DNA of 64,000 nucleotides from JAUIET01 sp039111475. GTDB lineage: Bacteria > Pseudomonadota > Gammaproteobacteria > Pseudomonadales > JAUIET01. Made by a program: the position numbers and the translations under genes. Below the pieces are notes generated by a model that was not told the DNA's origin, ran no database searches, and saw only the letters and a program-made list of their open reading frames with translations. Numbering within the stretch: position 1 is the stretch's first letter; each line of letters opens with the position of its first letter. The stretch is from positions 48,231 through 112,230 of the forward strand of contig JBCCIP010000016.1 of the NCBI GenBank assembly GCA_039111475.1, read 5' to 3'. This document shows positions 25,725 to 33,864 of the stretch, in pieces.

Positions 25725-26069
25725 TTACTGATCGGTGATTGATTTCAAGGTACCTTTTGGCAGTACCGCGTGCACGGCTGCTTTTTGAAACTTGAGTTCA
25801 ACGTTGTCGGCAACTTTAATGGTAGTGTATGGATCATCCAGACCGGTCACCTTTCCAAGCATGCCTGAGGACATCACCACTTCATCACCTTTTTTCAGCG
25901 CAGACACCATACTTTCATGTTCTTTTTGCCGCTTTCGCTGAGGTCTGATGGCAATGAAATAGAACAGCACGAATATGCCAATCAGCATTACGAACTGAAT
26001 CATGCCGGCGTTAGGTGGCGGGCCCTGGGTGGCGGCTTGCGCCGCGGCTTCCGGAATGAAAAAGCTCAT
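25725..26069 (-). CDS. yajC: Preprotein translocase subunit YajC
   Basis: Small single-pass inner-membrane protein that joins SecDF in the Sec holotranslocon. It is 114 aa with a membrane helix at about 22-42 (MIQFVMLIGIFVLFYFIAI), followed by the typical RPQRKRQKEHESMVSALKKGDEVV and the basic cytoplasmic domain. The start overlaps the xthA stop by 4 bases. It is unusual to find yajC without tgt, secD and secF; here it sits in a run of unrelated genes (xthA before, the desulfhydrase-like gene after). Confidence 0.96.
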   Translation of the reverse strand: MSFFIPEAAAQAATQGPPPNAGMIQFVMLIGIFVLFYFIAIRPQRKRQKEHESMVSALKKGDEVVMSSGMLGKVTGLDDPYTTIKVADNVELKFQKAAVHAVLPKGTLKSITDQ

Positions 26070-26842
26070 ACTAATTTTCCTGTGTAGTGCATTGTGTGGG
26101 GAGCATGATCGGAGAAACGCTCATCTTTGTAAATATCCGCTCGTTTGATTTTTTTCAACAGATTGGGGGTCACCAGTTGATAATCCAGTCGCCAACCTAC
26201 GTTTTTAGCCCAAGCCTGGCCTCTGTTTGACCACCAAGTGTATTGCTCGGCCTCTTTATTGACCGCTCGAAAAGAATCAACCCAACCTTGTTCGGTGAAC
26301 ATTCGGTCTAGCCACTCGCGCTCTACGGGAAGAAAGCCGGAGTTTTTTTGATTGGGCTTCCAGTTCTTAAGGTCAATTTCCTTGTGGCAGATATTCCAGT
26401 CTGCGCAGATGACTGCGTAGCGACCACTGTCCATTAAAGCTTGCATTACTGGTTCTAGATCTGCCATCAATTTCAGTTTAAGAGCGAGCCTCTCTTCACC
26501 ACTGGTACCCGATGGCATATACAGAGAGACGATAGACCAGTCTTTATAGTCGGCTTGCAGCCAGCGACCTTCATTGTCAGACAGCGCTATGCCTAACTTC
26601 GTGGTGATTTGTTCTGGCGCGCGCGTGCTGTAGAGCGCCGTTCCGCTATAGCCCTTTTTTATCGCATCGTGATAGAAACAGTGATATCCCTTTGGATGGA
26701 AAATCTCATCGCTAAGCTGGTCGATTTGTGCTTTGGTCTCCTGGATGCAAACAACATCGGCTTTCTCGTTCGCCAACCAATCAAATACGCCTTTTTTAGC
26801 AGCGGAGCGAATACCATTGGCATTCAAGGTAATAACTTTCAT
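26066..26842 (-). CDS. xthA: Exodeoxyribonuclease III (XthA)
   Basis: Mg-dependent AP endonuclease and 3'-5' exonuclease of base excision repair. The 258 aa have the standard order: metal-binding N in LNANGIRSA and E in CIQETKA near 35, then SGTALYS, catalytic CADWNICHKEID near 150, and SDHAPHTM at the C-terminus with the catalytic His. Overlaps yajC by 4 bases and follows the PaaI thioesterase by 19 bases, so it is part of a longer transcript. Confidence 0.97.
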   Translation of the reverse strand: MKVITLNANGIRSAAKKGVFDWLANEKADVVCIQETKAQIDQLSDEIFHPKGYHCFYHDAIKKGYSGTALYSTRAPEQITTKLGIALSDNEGRWLQADYKDWSIVSLYMPSGTSGEERLALKLKLMADLEPVMQALMDSGRYAVICADWNICHKEIDLKNWKPNQKNSGFLPVEREWLDRMFTEQGWVDSFRAVNKEAEQYTWWSNRGQAWAKNVGWRLDYQLVTPNLLKKIKRADIYKDERFSDHAPHTMHYTGKLV

Positions 26843-26861
26843 CAGACGTCCGACCTTTTAA

Positions 26862-27287
26862 TTAACCTTCAAAATTTTCTGTTGTTTCTACATTGAGTGG
26901 CTTTCGTCTCTCCAGCACAGTGAAACTGGTTTGCGCTTTTGCAAGCAACAAATCGTTTTGAAACACTTCTGCTTCACAGTGCAGCAACTTGTTTCCACGC
27001 TTTAATATTCGGCTTTTGGCAGTTATCCGTCCTTCGCCAACAGCATTCATGTACGCAATAGACATACTTGTTGTTGGTGCAAATTGTGCCTGCGAAAGCA
27101 CGGAAAACGCAGCGGCACCGCAAGCCGAATCCAGCAGCGTAGCAATTGCCCCACCATGCACGATGTGCGCGGAATTCAGATGCTCTGGCTTCAGGTCCAG
27201 ATACAACACCGCCTGCCCTTCTTCCATGCTTTCAATTTGCACACCTACAAGTCTGTTGAAACCCTTCAATCGGTTTTCGATTTTCAC
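26862..27287 (-). CDS. PaaI/YdiI-type hotdog thioesterase
   Basis: A 141-aa hotdog-fold protein, probably an acyl-CoA thioesterase acting on aromatic or short-chain acyl-CoA. The family signature LNSAHIVHGGAIATLLDSACG (positions 37-57) includes the HGG turn and the catalytic Asp of the central helix. TTSMSIAYMNAVGEGRITA follows on the next strands. It starts 6 bases after the LLM oxidoreductase gene and precedes xthA by 19 bases. Substrate unknown; the neighbours (LLM oxidoreductase, SDR) suggest catabolism of an aliphatic or alicyclic compound, by inference only. Confidence 0.88.
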   Translation of the reverse strand: MKIENRLKGFNRLVGVQIESMEEGQAVLYLDLKPEHLNSAHIVHGGAIATLLDSACGAAAFSVLSQAQFAPTTSMSIAYMNAVGEGRITAKSRILKRGNKLLHCEAEVFQNDLLLAKAQTSFTVLERRKPLNVETTENFEG

Positions 27288-27293
27288 GCTTGT

Positions 27294-28316
27294 TCAAGCC
27301 TCTGCTTCTTCACCACGAATCAAGCCCGCTACCTTTGCCAACAGCTCATTGTTTGTGACGTACATGGTAGGAGAGACGCGATCAACATGTTGGCTTCTAT
27401 GGTTCCTTATCTGTGCCGCCACCTCTTCTGGCGTACCAATCACGCCTATCGTGTGCAGCATCTCGTCACTAATCAGTCCGCCCATGGCCTGCCATTTACC
27501 CTGCTTGGATAAATCGCGTAATTGCGGCTGGAGGTCACCCCAACCGCAGTGGTCTAGCACGGGTTTGTATGCCGGTGTTGATCCATAGAAAGCAATCTGG
27601 TTTCTAACCAGTGCTTTGGCATTCTCGAACTCTTCTTCTGTTTCACCGGTTGCCACCATAAACTGGCAGGATATATCGAAGTTCTCTCGGGTCTTGCCGG
27701 CTTTTTCCCAGCCGCGCTGCAAAGCAGGTACCGTATGTGCGTCGATGAACCCTGGCGTGTTCAGCGGGTGCAGCAATATGCCGTCGCCGACTTCACCAGC
27801 CACTTCGCACATCAGCTCACCGATAGCCGCCAAATACACCTTTGGGTCGCCATAAGGATTGGGGCCGGGATTGAAAACAGGTGTCATCATTGTGTGCGTA
27901 TAGAATTCGCCTTCAAAACTCAAGCGTTCACCGGTTGCCCAGCAAGACCAGATCGCGCGCATGGCTTGAACCAATTCGCGCATGCGTGCCGCTGGCCTTG
28001 ACCACGGCATACTGTATCGGCGCTCTATATGCGGTTTTATTTGTGATCCCAAGCCCAGAGTGAACCGGCCTTTTGACATCAGATTTAAATCGTAACCCAG
28101 GTTTGCGAGAATCATTGGATTGCGTGCAAATGCGACGGCAATCGCCGTTATCAGTTCAATTTTATCTGTACTTTCAGAGGCTACAGCCAACGGCAGAAAC
28201 GGATCGTGCTGACCTTCGAAGGTGTACACTCCATCCAGCCCCAGATGCTCCAGATCGGCGGCGAACGGACCGGCCTCCGAAGGGTTCTGGGTGAGCATTG
28301 ATGCATCAATTTTCAT
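27294..28316 (-). CDS. LLM class oxidoreductase, F420-dependent-type family
   Basis: Predicted luciferase-like TIM-barrel oxidoreductase, 340 aa. The N-terminus (LEHLGLDGVYTFEGQHDPFLPLAVA) and KIELITAIAVAFARNPMILA, then LMSKGRFTLGLGSQIKPHIERRY, are the typical cofactor and substrate-binding strands of the family usually labelled LLM class F420-dependent oxidoreductase. Sequence alone does not tell F420 from FMN. No F420 synthesis gene is in the window. The start lies inside the end of a small upstream ORF and the stop is 6 bases before the thioesterase gene. Confidence 0.85.
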   Translation of the reverse strand: MKIDASMLTQNPSEAGPFAADLEHLGLDGVYTFEGQHDPFLPLAVASESTDKIELITAIAVAFARNPMILANLGYDLNLMSKGRFTLGLGSQIKPHIERRYSMPWSRPAARMRELVQAMRAIWSCWATGERLSFEGEFYTHTMMTPVFNPGPNPYGDPKVYLAAIGELMCEVAGEVGDGILLHPLNTPGFIDAHTVPALQRGWEKAGKTRENFDISCQFMVATGETEEEFENAKALVRNQIAFYGSTPAYKPVLDHCGWGDLQPQLRDLSKQGKWQAMGGLISDEMLHTIGVIGTPEEVAAQIRNHRSQHVDRVSPTMYVTNNELLAKVAGLIRGEEAEA

Positions 28317-28515
28317 TGGTTTTCCTGTTTAAAGTGGATTGTGTTGACAGTGGTGCAAGCGCTATCTCGTCTTGTGTCACACTCAGAACGTGGTTAGCCG
28401 GAATGTGTTGCGTCATGCTTGCGTGCAATGAAAACACCTTACTCAAGTTTTCAAGATGCTGACTGACCACGCTGTACGCTTGTTTCATTTCTTGCTGCGC
28501 CCAATAAGCTTGCAC
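28306..28515 (-). CDS. Small hypothetical protein
   Basis: A 69-aa ORF starting with GTG, 5 bases after the SDR stop and overlapping the LLM oxidoreductase start by 11 bases. This tight fit in the operon is the main argument that it is translated. The sequence (QQEMKQAYSVVSQHLENL near the start) could form one amphipathic helix followed by a polar tail. I recognise no domain. It may be a real small protein or a chance open frame filling the gap. Confidence 0.4.
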   Translation of the reverse strand: MQAYWAQQEMKQAYSVVSQHLENLSKVFSLHASMTQHIPANHVLSVTQDEIALAPLSTQSTLNRKTNEN

Positions 28516-28520
28516 ATTTC

Positions 28521-29369
28521 TTAATTACCCACCATTTCCTCGCTCAAAGACCAAAGCTGCGCAGCCGCTTTATCGTCCAGAGCCCACGGCTTGGGCGTCT
28601 TTGCCCGGCAGTTATAGAAGTAATCTCCTGAGTGCTGAGCCACATCATCAGAATCGGCTAAGTAAATGCTGGATTCCGCGCCACGCTCAGCCGTGCGAAA
28701 AAACGGTTTCATCATGGCCATAATTGATTTTCCAAGCCAGCCATTATTTGTTCCCAAACCCGTTGCAACCGCGCCCGGGTGGCAGCAATTCACCGTGACT
28801 CCGCTGGAATCAAGCCGCTTAGCAAGTTCTCTGGTAAATAGCATATTGGCAAGCTTGGAATGACCATAAACTTTCATTGAAGCGAAACCCGTTTCAAAGT
28901 TTGGGTCTTCAAAATTAATTCCCTTCACAAATGCATGCGCACCTGAAGCCACAATCACAATTCTTGCTGGCGTATGCACTTTCATATGCTCAAGCAATAA
29001 GTTGGTTAGCAGAAATGGTGCAAGATGATTAACTGCAAACATCTCTTCATACCCGTCGACCGTCAGGCGTCGCGCCATATTAGTTACTCCGGCATTGCTG
29101 ATCAGGCAATCAAGCGGCCGTCCTGCTTGCAGGAACTGCGCCGCTAAGTCGCGCACATTAGCAAGAACGGACAAATCCGCCGCTAAGCCATGAATATCCT
29201 GGTGCGTAACCTCTGCCTTGACGGCTGCCACACATTCGGCGAGTTTTTCAGCATTGCGGCCATGCAGATAGACGGCATAATCCCTGCGCGCCAACTCAAC
29301 AGCGGTCGCCAAACCAATGCCATTTGTTGCCCCTGTTATTAGGCACACTTTTCTATCGTTCATCATCAA
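28521..29369 (-). CDS. Short-chain dehydrogenase/reductase, retinol-dehydrogenase-like
   Basis: NAD(P)-dependent SDR of 282 aa. The cofactor motif TGATNGIG is at about residues 13-20 and the structural ISNAGVTN near 91. The catalytic serine lies in VIVASGAHA, and the YGHSKLANM stretch carries the Tyr-x3-Lys pair. The length and the KLANMLFTRELAKRL segment resemble the retinol dehydrogenase/WWOX-like group that reduces hydrophobic aldehydes or ketones. First gene of the minus-strand run SDR, small ORF, LLM oxidoreductase, PaaI thioesterase; substrate unknown. Confidence 0.9.
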   Translation of the reverse strand: MMMNDRKVCLITGATNGIGLATAVELARRDYAVYLHGRNAEKLAECVAAVKAEVTHQDIHGLAADLSVLANVRDLAAQFLQAGRPLDCLISNAGVTNMARRLTVDGYEEMFAVNHLAPFLLTNLLLEHMKVHTPARIVIVASGAHAFVKGINFEDPNFETGFASMKVYGHSKLANMLFTRELAKRLDSSGVTVNCCHPGAVATGLGTNNGWLGKSIMAMMKPFFRTAERGAESSIYLADSDDVAQHSGDYFYNCRAKTPKPWALDDKAAAQLWSLSEEMVGN

Positions 29370-29577
29370 ACCTCAGCAAAACAATCACCTTTTATCTGAT
29401 CATCGTCAAAAAATCACACAATTTGTGTGCCGTATAAACATTTTGTTCAAAATACCAGCACAATCACCAAATCTCCAACTTTCAAAAAACCAAAACCTGT
29501 TGCAAACTAACTACTTACGAGATGTTTCGCGCACCTTACATGAATTATCAATGCTAACCACCTCACTTTGATTAAGC
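29370..29577. promoter_or_regulatory. Divergent SDR/hspQ intergenic region
   Basis: A 208-base AT-rich gap between the SDR gene (-) and hspQ (+). It must carry promoters in both directions. Several A and T runs are seen, but no convincing sigma-70 or heat-shock sigma-32 pair and no palindrome of note. Confidence 0.4.
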
Positions 29578-29916
29578 ATGAGTAAACGAACACCCTTGCC
29601 AATTGACACAGAGTCGAAGTTCGCCGTGGGTGAATTGATCGAACACAATTTGCTTGGCTATAGAGGGGTTATCTTTGATGTTGATCCCGAGTTTATGCAC
29701 AGTGATGAGTGGTATGAGCACAGAGCGCTAAGCCGCCCACCACTCGATGAGCCCTGGTACCACGTTCTGGTACACAATGGCGTGCAATCCACTTATGTTG
29801 CGCAGCGCAATCTTCGCCGCAGCCCAGATGTAAAGCAAATTAATCACCCCGCTCTAGGTGAATACTTTCAATCCTTCGATGGTACGCAATACGCTTCTTT
29901 CAATAAAGCTGGTTAA
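29578..29916 (+). CDS. hspQ: Heat shock protein HspQ (YccV-like)
   Basis: Small protein that binds hemimethylated DNA and, in enterics, acts as a specificity-enhancing factor for Lon protease. It is 112 aa, close to the usual 105. The family core is complete: KFAVGELIEHNLLGYRGVIFD, then DEPWYHVLVHNG with TYVAQRNLRR, and the C-terminal HPALGEYFQSFDG. Single gene, transcribed alone and convergent with bcp across only 9 bases. Confidence 0.95.
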   Translation: MSKRTPLPIDTESKFAVGELIEHNLLGYRGVIFDVDPEFMHSDEWYEHRALSRPPLDEPWYHVLVHNGVQSTYVAQRNLRRSPDVKQINHPALGEYFQSFDGTQYASFNKAG

Positions 29917-29925
29917 AAGCCAGTT

Positions 29926-30399
29926 CTATAACCCCGCATTAATAATATCCAACACATCGTCATGATGTGTTTTGGTTTTCACTTTTTCCATTATGTATTT
30001 CAAGCGCCCATCTTTACCAATAATGAAACTCATGCGGTTAACGCCCATGTACTCACGGCCCATAAACTTCTTTAGTCCCCAAACGCCATACTTATCCGCG
30101 ACCTTGTGGTCTTCATCTGACAACAGCGTAAAATTCAGATCGTGTTTGTCAGTAAAGCTAGTCAGCTTTTTAACGGGGTCAGGACTTAAGCCAAGCACAA
30201 CAGTTTTCGCTTTCGCAAATTCACTTTTGTAATCGCGAATCGCACATGCTTGCGTAGTGCACCCTGGCGTCAGTGCTTTTGGGTAAAAATACATAACCAC
30301 ATTCTTTTTATTGCGAAAGTCTTTTAATGATACGGTTTTGCCGTTTTGGTCTTTCAGGCTAAATGCCGGAGCAAGATTGCCGATTTTGGGTAAAGCCAT
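29926..30399 (-). CDS. bcp: Thiol peroxidase Bcp (peroxiredoxin, PrxQ type)
   Basis: Thioredoxin-dependent peroxidase that reduces hydrogen and organic peroxides. The 157 aa carry the peroxidatic C47 and the resolving C52 in PGCTTQAC, five residues apart as in the PrxQ class; Q replaces the usual E in this motif. KNVVMYFYPKALTPGC is typical of the active-site region. It follows rmuC by 14 bases and is the last gene of the minus-strand run that begins with the MBL hydrolase and moaC. Confidence 0.95.
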   Translation of the reverse strand: MALPKIGNLAPAFSLKDQNGKTVSLKDFRNKKNVVMYFYPKALTPGCTTQACAIRDYKSEFAKAKTVVLGLSPDPVKKLTSFTDKHDLNFTLLSDEDHKVADKYGVWGLKKFMGREYMGVNRMSFIIGKDGRLKYIMEKVKTKTHHDDVLDIINAGL

Positions 30400-30413
30400 A
30401 TTGGTGTCTCCTG

Positions 30414-32057
30414 TCAGGTTTCTTCAGCAAGCGTTTCGACGCTTACTTGAGTGTTTTCACTTATGAGGTTTTCTTGACCCAGGTTTTCTAGATCTGCACT
30501 GCTATTACGGTCTTGCGCGCCGGTTGGGATCTGTCGCTTTGTTTTTGCGCCCAGTTTCTCCAATTCCCTTGTGCGATTAACCAAATTGCCTTTGCCTTGC
30601 GAAAAACGCTTCATCATCGTGTCAAATGAGCCGTTGGCCTTTTCAAGCTGCCGCCCCATATCGATCATAGACTCAAGTACGAGGGCAAACTGGTCATGCA
30701 GACCACCCGCCAAGCGTGCGATTTTCTCAGCGTTTTTATTTTGGTCATCATACCGCCACAGATTTTGCACCGTTCGCAAAGTTGCAAGTAGTGTGGTTGG
30801 GCTGACAACAATAATATTGCGGTCATAGGCTTCCTGGAACAGGGCCTGGTCGTGCTCAAACACCAGTAGAAAGGCTGGTTCAATAGGTACGAACACAAAC
30901 ACAAAATCCAGGGTTCTGACGCCTTCAAGGCTGGAGTAGTCTTTTATACTTAAGCTTTTAACGTGCCTGCGCATGGATTGGATATGGGCTTGCAAGGCAA
31001 ATTCTTTTTGAGCTTCATCATCTTCCGCGCAGTAGCGATCGTAATCCATCAGTGAAACTTTGGAGTCAATGACTAAATCTCGGGCATCTGGCAAATGCAC
31101 TATGACGTCGGGCAGGCGGCGCTGGCCATCCTCCGCACTGAAACTTTTTTGCAGCTCGTATTCCCGACCTTTCTTCAAGCCCGAATCTTCAAGAACCCGT
31201 TCCAGAACCAGCTCGCCCCAATTCCCTTGCAGCTTATTGTCGCCCTTCAAGGCCTTGGTAAGGTTAAGCGCATCAGCGCTCATCTGCTGATTCAGCTCTT
31301 TTAAGGAATTAACCTCGTGCAGCAACGACACCCTTTCGCGCGTTTCCTTATCGTAAACGTCTTCCACTTTTTTTCGAAAACCGGTGAGTTGCTCCCTCAG
31401 TGGGTTCAAGGTGGTTTCCAGCGACTGCTTACTGCGTTTTATCAGTTTGTCGCTTTTGTCTTCGAATATACGATTGGCAAGAACCTCAAATTCTTTGCTC
31501 AAACGTTCTTTGGCATCCTCCAATATTTTTAGTTTTTCTACCGCCGCTTTTCGTTCCTCTGTTAAACGCACAGTAAGCGCGGACAATTCGCTCTGACTGA
31601 TACCAAGCTCAGTTCTATGCCCTTCCAACTGCTTGTCCATCTTTTCCAGCCTGGCCTGCAGTATTGGCAACTGCTTTGTTTGCTCTTGGGCAACATCACG
31701 TTCGTTAAGCGCGTTGTGGTAAGCTGCCTGTGCGTCTTGCAGGCGGTCTTCCAGCGCGTCAGCCCTACGCCGCGCAACGCCCAGCTGCTCAGTTAAGTGC
31801 GCGCTGCGCGTTGCAAAATCCTGGCCCTGTATTTCCAGCGTATGCTGCAGTTCGGTACGTTGCTGCTTATGCTCGATCTGCTCAATTTGCGCTGCAATAT
31901 TCCGTGCGCCGCCACGTTTGTTGATGAATATCAATGCGCCCAACACAGAAATAAACAATACAAGCGCAATCGCAGTGATCCATATCAGACTGATGGCGCT
32001 CAGTGAATCTGCAAATTGAATTGCTCGGATATTCCATTGCTGAAGTATTTGCGTCAT
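30414..32057 (-). CDS. rmuC: DNA recombination protein RmuC
   Basis: Inner-membrane-anchored protein that limits inversion recombination; it resembles a nuclease of the restriction endonuclease fold. One membrane helix lies near residues 18-38 (LIWITAIALVLFISVLGALIF) and a long coiled coil follows to about 230. The conserved C-terminal nuclease-like domain contains LKGDNKLQGNWGELVLERVLE, then PDVIVHLPDARDLVIDSKV with the D-x(n)-D-x-K active-site pattern. I chose the ATG at 32057, about 547 aa. An ATG at 32108 would overlap the Nudix gene by 41 bases and has no better ribosome site. Confidence 0.95.
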   Translation of the reverse strand: MTQILQQWNIRAIQFADSLSAISLIWITAIALVLFISVLGALIFINKRGGARNIAAQIEQIEHKQQRTELQHTLEIQGQDFATRSAHLTEQLGVARRRADALEDRLQDAQAAYHNALNERDVAQEQTKQLPILQARLEKMDKQLEGHRTELGISQSELSALTVRLTEERKAAVEKLKILEDAKERLSKEFEVLANRIFEDKSDKLIKRSKQSLETTLNPLREQLTGFRKKVEDVYDKETRERVSLLHEVNSLKELNQQMSADALNLTKALKGDNKLQGNWGELVLERVLEDSGLKKGREYELQKSFSAEDGQRRLPDVIVHLPDARDLVIDSKVSLMDYDRYCAEDDEAQKEFALQAHIQSMRRHVKSLSIKDYSSLEGVRTLDFVFVFVPIEPAFLLVFEHDQALFQEAYDRNIIVVSPTTLLATLRTVQNLWRYDDQNKNAEKIARLAGGLHDQFALVLESMIDMGRQLEKANGSFDTMMKRFSQGKGNLVNRTRELEKLGAKTKRQIPTGAQDRNSSADLENLGQENLISENTQVSVETLAEET

Positions 32058-32067
32058 CGGCAATGTC

Positions 32068-32619
32068 TCACTTATCAGTTCTCGGTCGCTTGAATGACAT
32101 GACTTCATTTCTGGTGGGGAATACGCCGCTCTTGCGGTCTTGGTAGTAATATTTTAGGGCCGATGTCACCACTGGAAATGCCAACTCCGACCACGGAATG
32201 TCTTCTTCCTCATACAATCCCACTTCCAGACTTTCTGGGCCAGCCGCATAGTCTTCTTTGCTCATTTCAGCGCGGAAAAACATATAGATTTGATTGATAT
32301 AAGGCAGATCAAACAAACAATACAGACTGCGCTCAGCAACGGTTGCTCTTGCCTCTTCCCAGGTCTCTCGGCTCGCGCCGTCGGCAGCCGATTCACCATT
32401 TTCCAGAAAGCCTGCGGGAATCGTCCAATACCCTTTTCTGGGCTCAATGGCACGTTTGCACAACAACACTTTGCGTCCCAGCGTTGGCAAGACGCCTACG
32501 ATAACCCGTGGGTTCTCATAATGAATATGGTGGCAATTGTTGCAAACATATCGTTCCCTATCGTCGTCCGGCGGAATTCTCAAACTAACCGAATGGCCAC
32601 ACTGGCTGCAGAAATTCAC
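32068..32619 (-). CDS. Nudix hydrolase with N-terminal zinc ribbon
   Basis: A 183-aa Nudix hydrolase. Two CxxC pairs (CSQCGH at 4-9 and CNNCHH at 26-31) form a zinc ribbon. The Nudix box G-x5-E-x7-RE-x2-EE starts at GFLENGESA (near 70). This domain order resembles a short NudC-like family acting on ADP-ribose or NAD-type substrates, but it lacks the SQPWPFPxS motif of NADH pyrophosphatase, so NudC is not supported. It starts with GTG overlapping the flavin reductase stop by 4 bases. Confidence 0.9.
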   Translation of the reverse strand: MNFCSQCGHSVSLRIPPDDDRERYVCNNCHHIHYENPRVIVGVLPTLGRKVLLCKRAIEPRKGYWTIPAGFLENGESAADGASRETWEEARATVAERSLYCLFDLPYINQIYMFFRAEMSKEDYAAGPESLEVGLYEEEDIPWSELAFPVVTSALKYYYQDRKSGVFPTRNEVMSFKRPRTDK

Positions 32620-33098
32620 TGGCTGATGCTCCTGTACTGACCGCTGAAAAACACCAGTGGCTTTGCATCCGCGCGGCTGTCGAATTCAAGTACTCGCCCG
32701 ATCAAAATTGTGTGATCCCCACCTTCTACCCGCTCCTGAATAAAACACTCAAAACTGGCTATCACGTTATTTAGCACAGCACAACCGGACTTCCCAATGC
32801 GGTAGTGATCTTCCTGAAGCGCATGGTCGCCTTTCTTTGCGTAAAGACGAGACAAATCTTCCTGATCATCGGCTAGCACGTTGACCGTATATTGCGTGCT
32901 GGCCTGAAAAGCCTCCCAACATTCGGAATCATTTTGCAGACTCCACAACAACAGGGCTGGGCTCAGCGACAAAGAGGCAAAGGAATTAACAGTCATTCCA
33001 AAGGGTGGATAACCATCAGGGTTGGCAGTAATCACAGTAACCCCGGTAGGAAACTGCCCAAATGCATTTCGCAATTCAATTATATTGTCCGTCATCAT
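32616..33098 (-). CDS. Flavin reductase family protein
   Basis: A 160-aa FMN-binding split-barrel protein, the reductase component that supplies reduced flavin to two-component monooxygenases. Typical start RNAFGQFPTGVTVIT, then FGMTVNSFASLSLSPALLLWSL and the C-terminal HTILIGRVLEFDSR with the HxLxxG-like segment. Two ATGs are adjacent; an AAAGG immediately precedes the first, so the second (33095) may be used. It follows moaE by 10 bases. No partner monooxygenase is in the same operon; the LLM protein at 27294 is a remote possibility. Confidence 0.9.
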   Translation of the reverse strand: MMTDNIIELRNAFGQFPTGVTVITANPDGYPPFGMTVNSFASLSLSPALLLWSLQNDSECWEAFQASTQYTVNVLADDQEDLSRLYAKKGDHALQEDHYRIGKSGCAVLNNVIASFECFIQERVEGGDHTILIGRVLEFDSRADAKPLVFFSGQYRSISQ

Positions 33099-33108
33099 CC
33101 TTTACTCA

Positions 33109-33570
33109 TTAACTCTGCCATTTTTGCACAGCGTGTTGATCATCGTCTCTCGCAGATACCCAGTAGGATTCTCCTGAATCAAGAGTCTCCTTCTTCCAAA
33201 AAGGCGCTTCCGTTTTGAGATAATCCATAATAAAACCACAACCATCAAAAGCGGATTGTCTATGTGCACTGGCCACACCCACGTAGACAATCTGATCCCC
33301 GGGGCTTAATCGACCTATTCGATGTATAACGCTGATGCCAAGCAGGGACCAGCGCTGACCTGCGCGCTGCACAACGTCTTGAATGCTGCGCTCGGTCATA
33401 CCGGGGTAATGCTCAAGCTCCATGCTCTTTAAGGCATTTTCAGTTGCATTGTCCCGAACAACACCGACGAAATTGGCGATCGCACCTATGCCATTAGAGA
33501 GTTTCAGTAACCGTTGATTTTCAATATCAACTGAAAAATCATTTTCGCTAACTCGTACTTGAGCTGTCAC
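33109..33570 (-). CDS. moaE: Molybdopterin synthase catalytic subunit MoaE
   Basis: Large subunit of molybdopterin synthase, adding two sulfurs from MoaD thiocarboxylate to cyclic pyranopterin monophosphate. It is 153 aa with AIANFVGVVRD near the start, LEHYPGMTERSI, the VGVASAHRQSAF strand and catalytic lysines in YLKTEAPFWKKE near 120. The start is GTG, 3 bases after the moaD stop. It lies in the block moaC-moaD-moaE, with moaA and moaB absent from the window. Confidence 0.96.
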   Translation of the reverse strand: MTAQVRVSENDFSVDIENQRLLKLSNGIGAIANFVGVVRDNATENALKSMELEHYPGMTERSIQDVVQRAGQRWSLLGISVIHRIGRLSPGDQIVYVGVASAHRQSAFDGCGFIMDYLKTEAPFWKKETLDSGESYWVSARDDDQHAVQKWQS

Positions 33571-33573
33571 TAA

Positions 33574-33864
33574 TCAGCCCCCAGTGACTGGCGGAAAGAA
33601 TGCGAGTTCATCACCTGATTGCACGCGTGCGGAGTCGTCCACTACGGATTGATTAACGGCAATGCGAACATCCGCAGATTCTAGTGCACGCCAATTCTCA
33701 TCGTGTGTTGCTATAAGAATTCGACGCACAATTGCCACTGTTGGCGTTTCGTCAATTGCTGACAAGTCAAATTGAAATTGCGATGAGCCAAGCGCTTCAC
33801 GCAGGCTCGCAAACAATCGAACTGTGATTGCAGAGTCACCTGCAGCGGCACCTGATTGATTCAC
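33574..33864 (-). CDS. moaD: Molybdopterin synthase sulfur carrier MoaD
   Basis: Ubiquitin-like sulfur carrier of molybdopterin synthase, 96 aa. The C-terminus PPVTGG ends in the required Gly-Gly that is adenylated by MoeB and thiocarboxylated. The N-terminal RLFASLREALGSS is typical. The GTG start directly follows the moaC TAG stop without any spacing, so translation is coupled. Confidence 0.95.
   Translation of the reverse strand: MNQSGAAAGDSAITVRLFASLREALGSSQFQFDLSAIDETPTVAIVRRILIATHDENWRALESADVRIAVNQSVVDDSARVQSGDELAFFPPVTGG

Noticed and set aside
32068..32619. NADH pyrophosphatase NudC
   Set aside because: The zinc ribbon fits, but the SQPWPFPxS motif that defines NudC is absent and the protein is too short.
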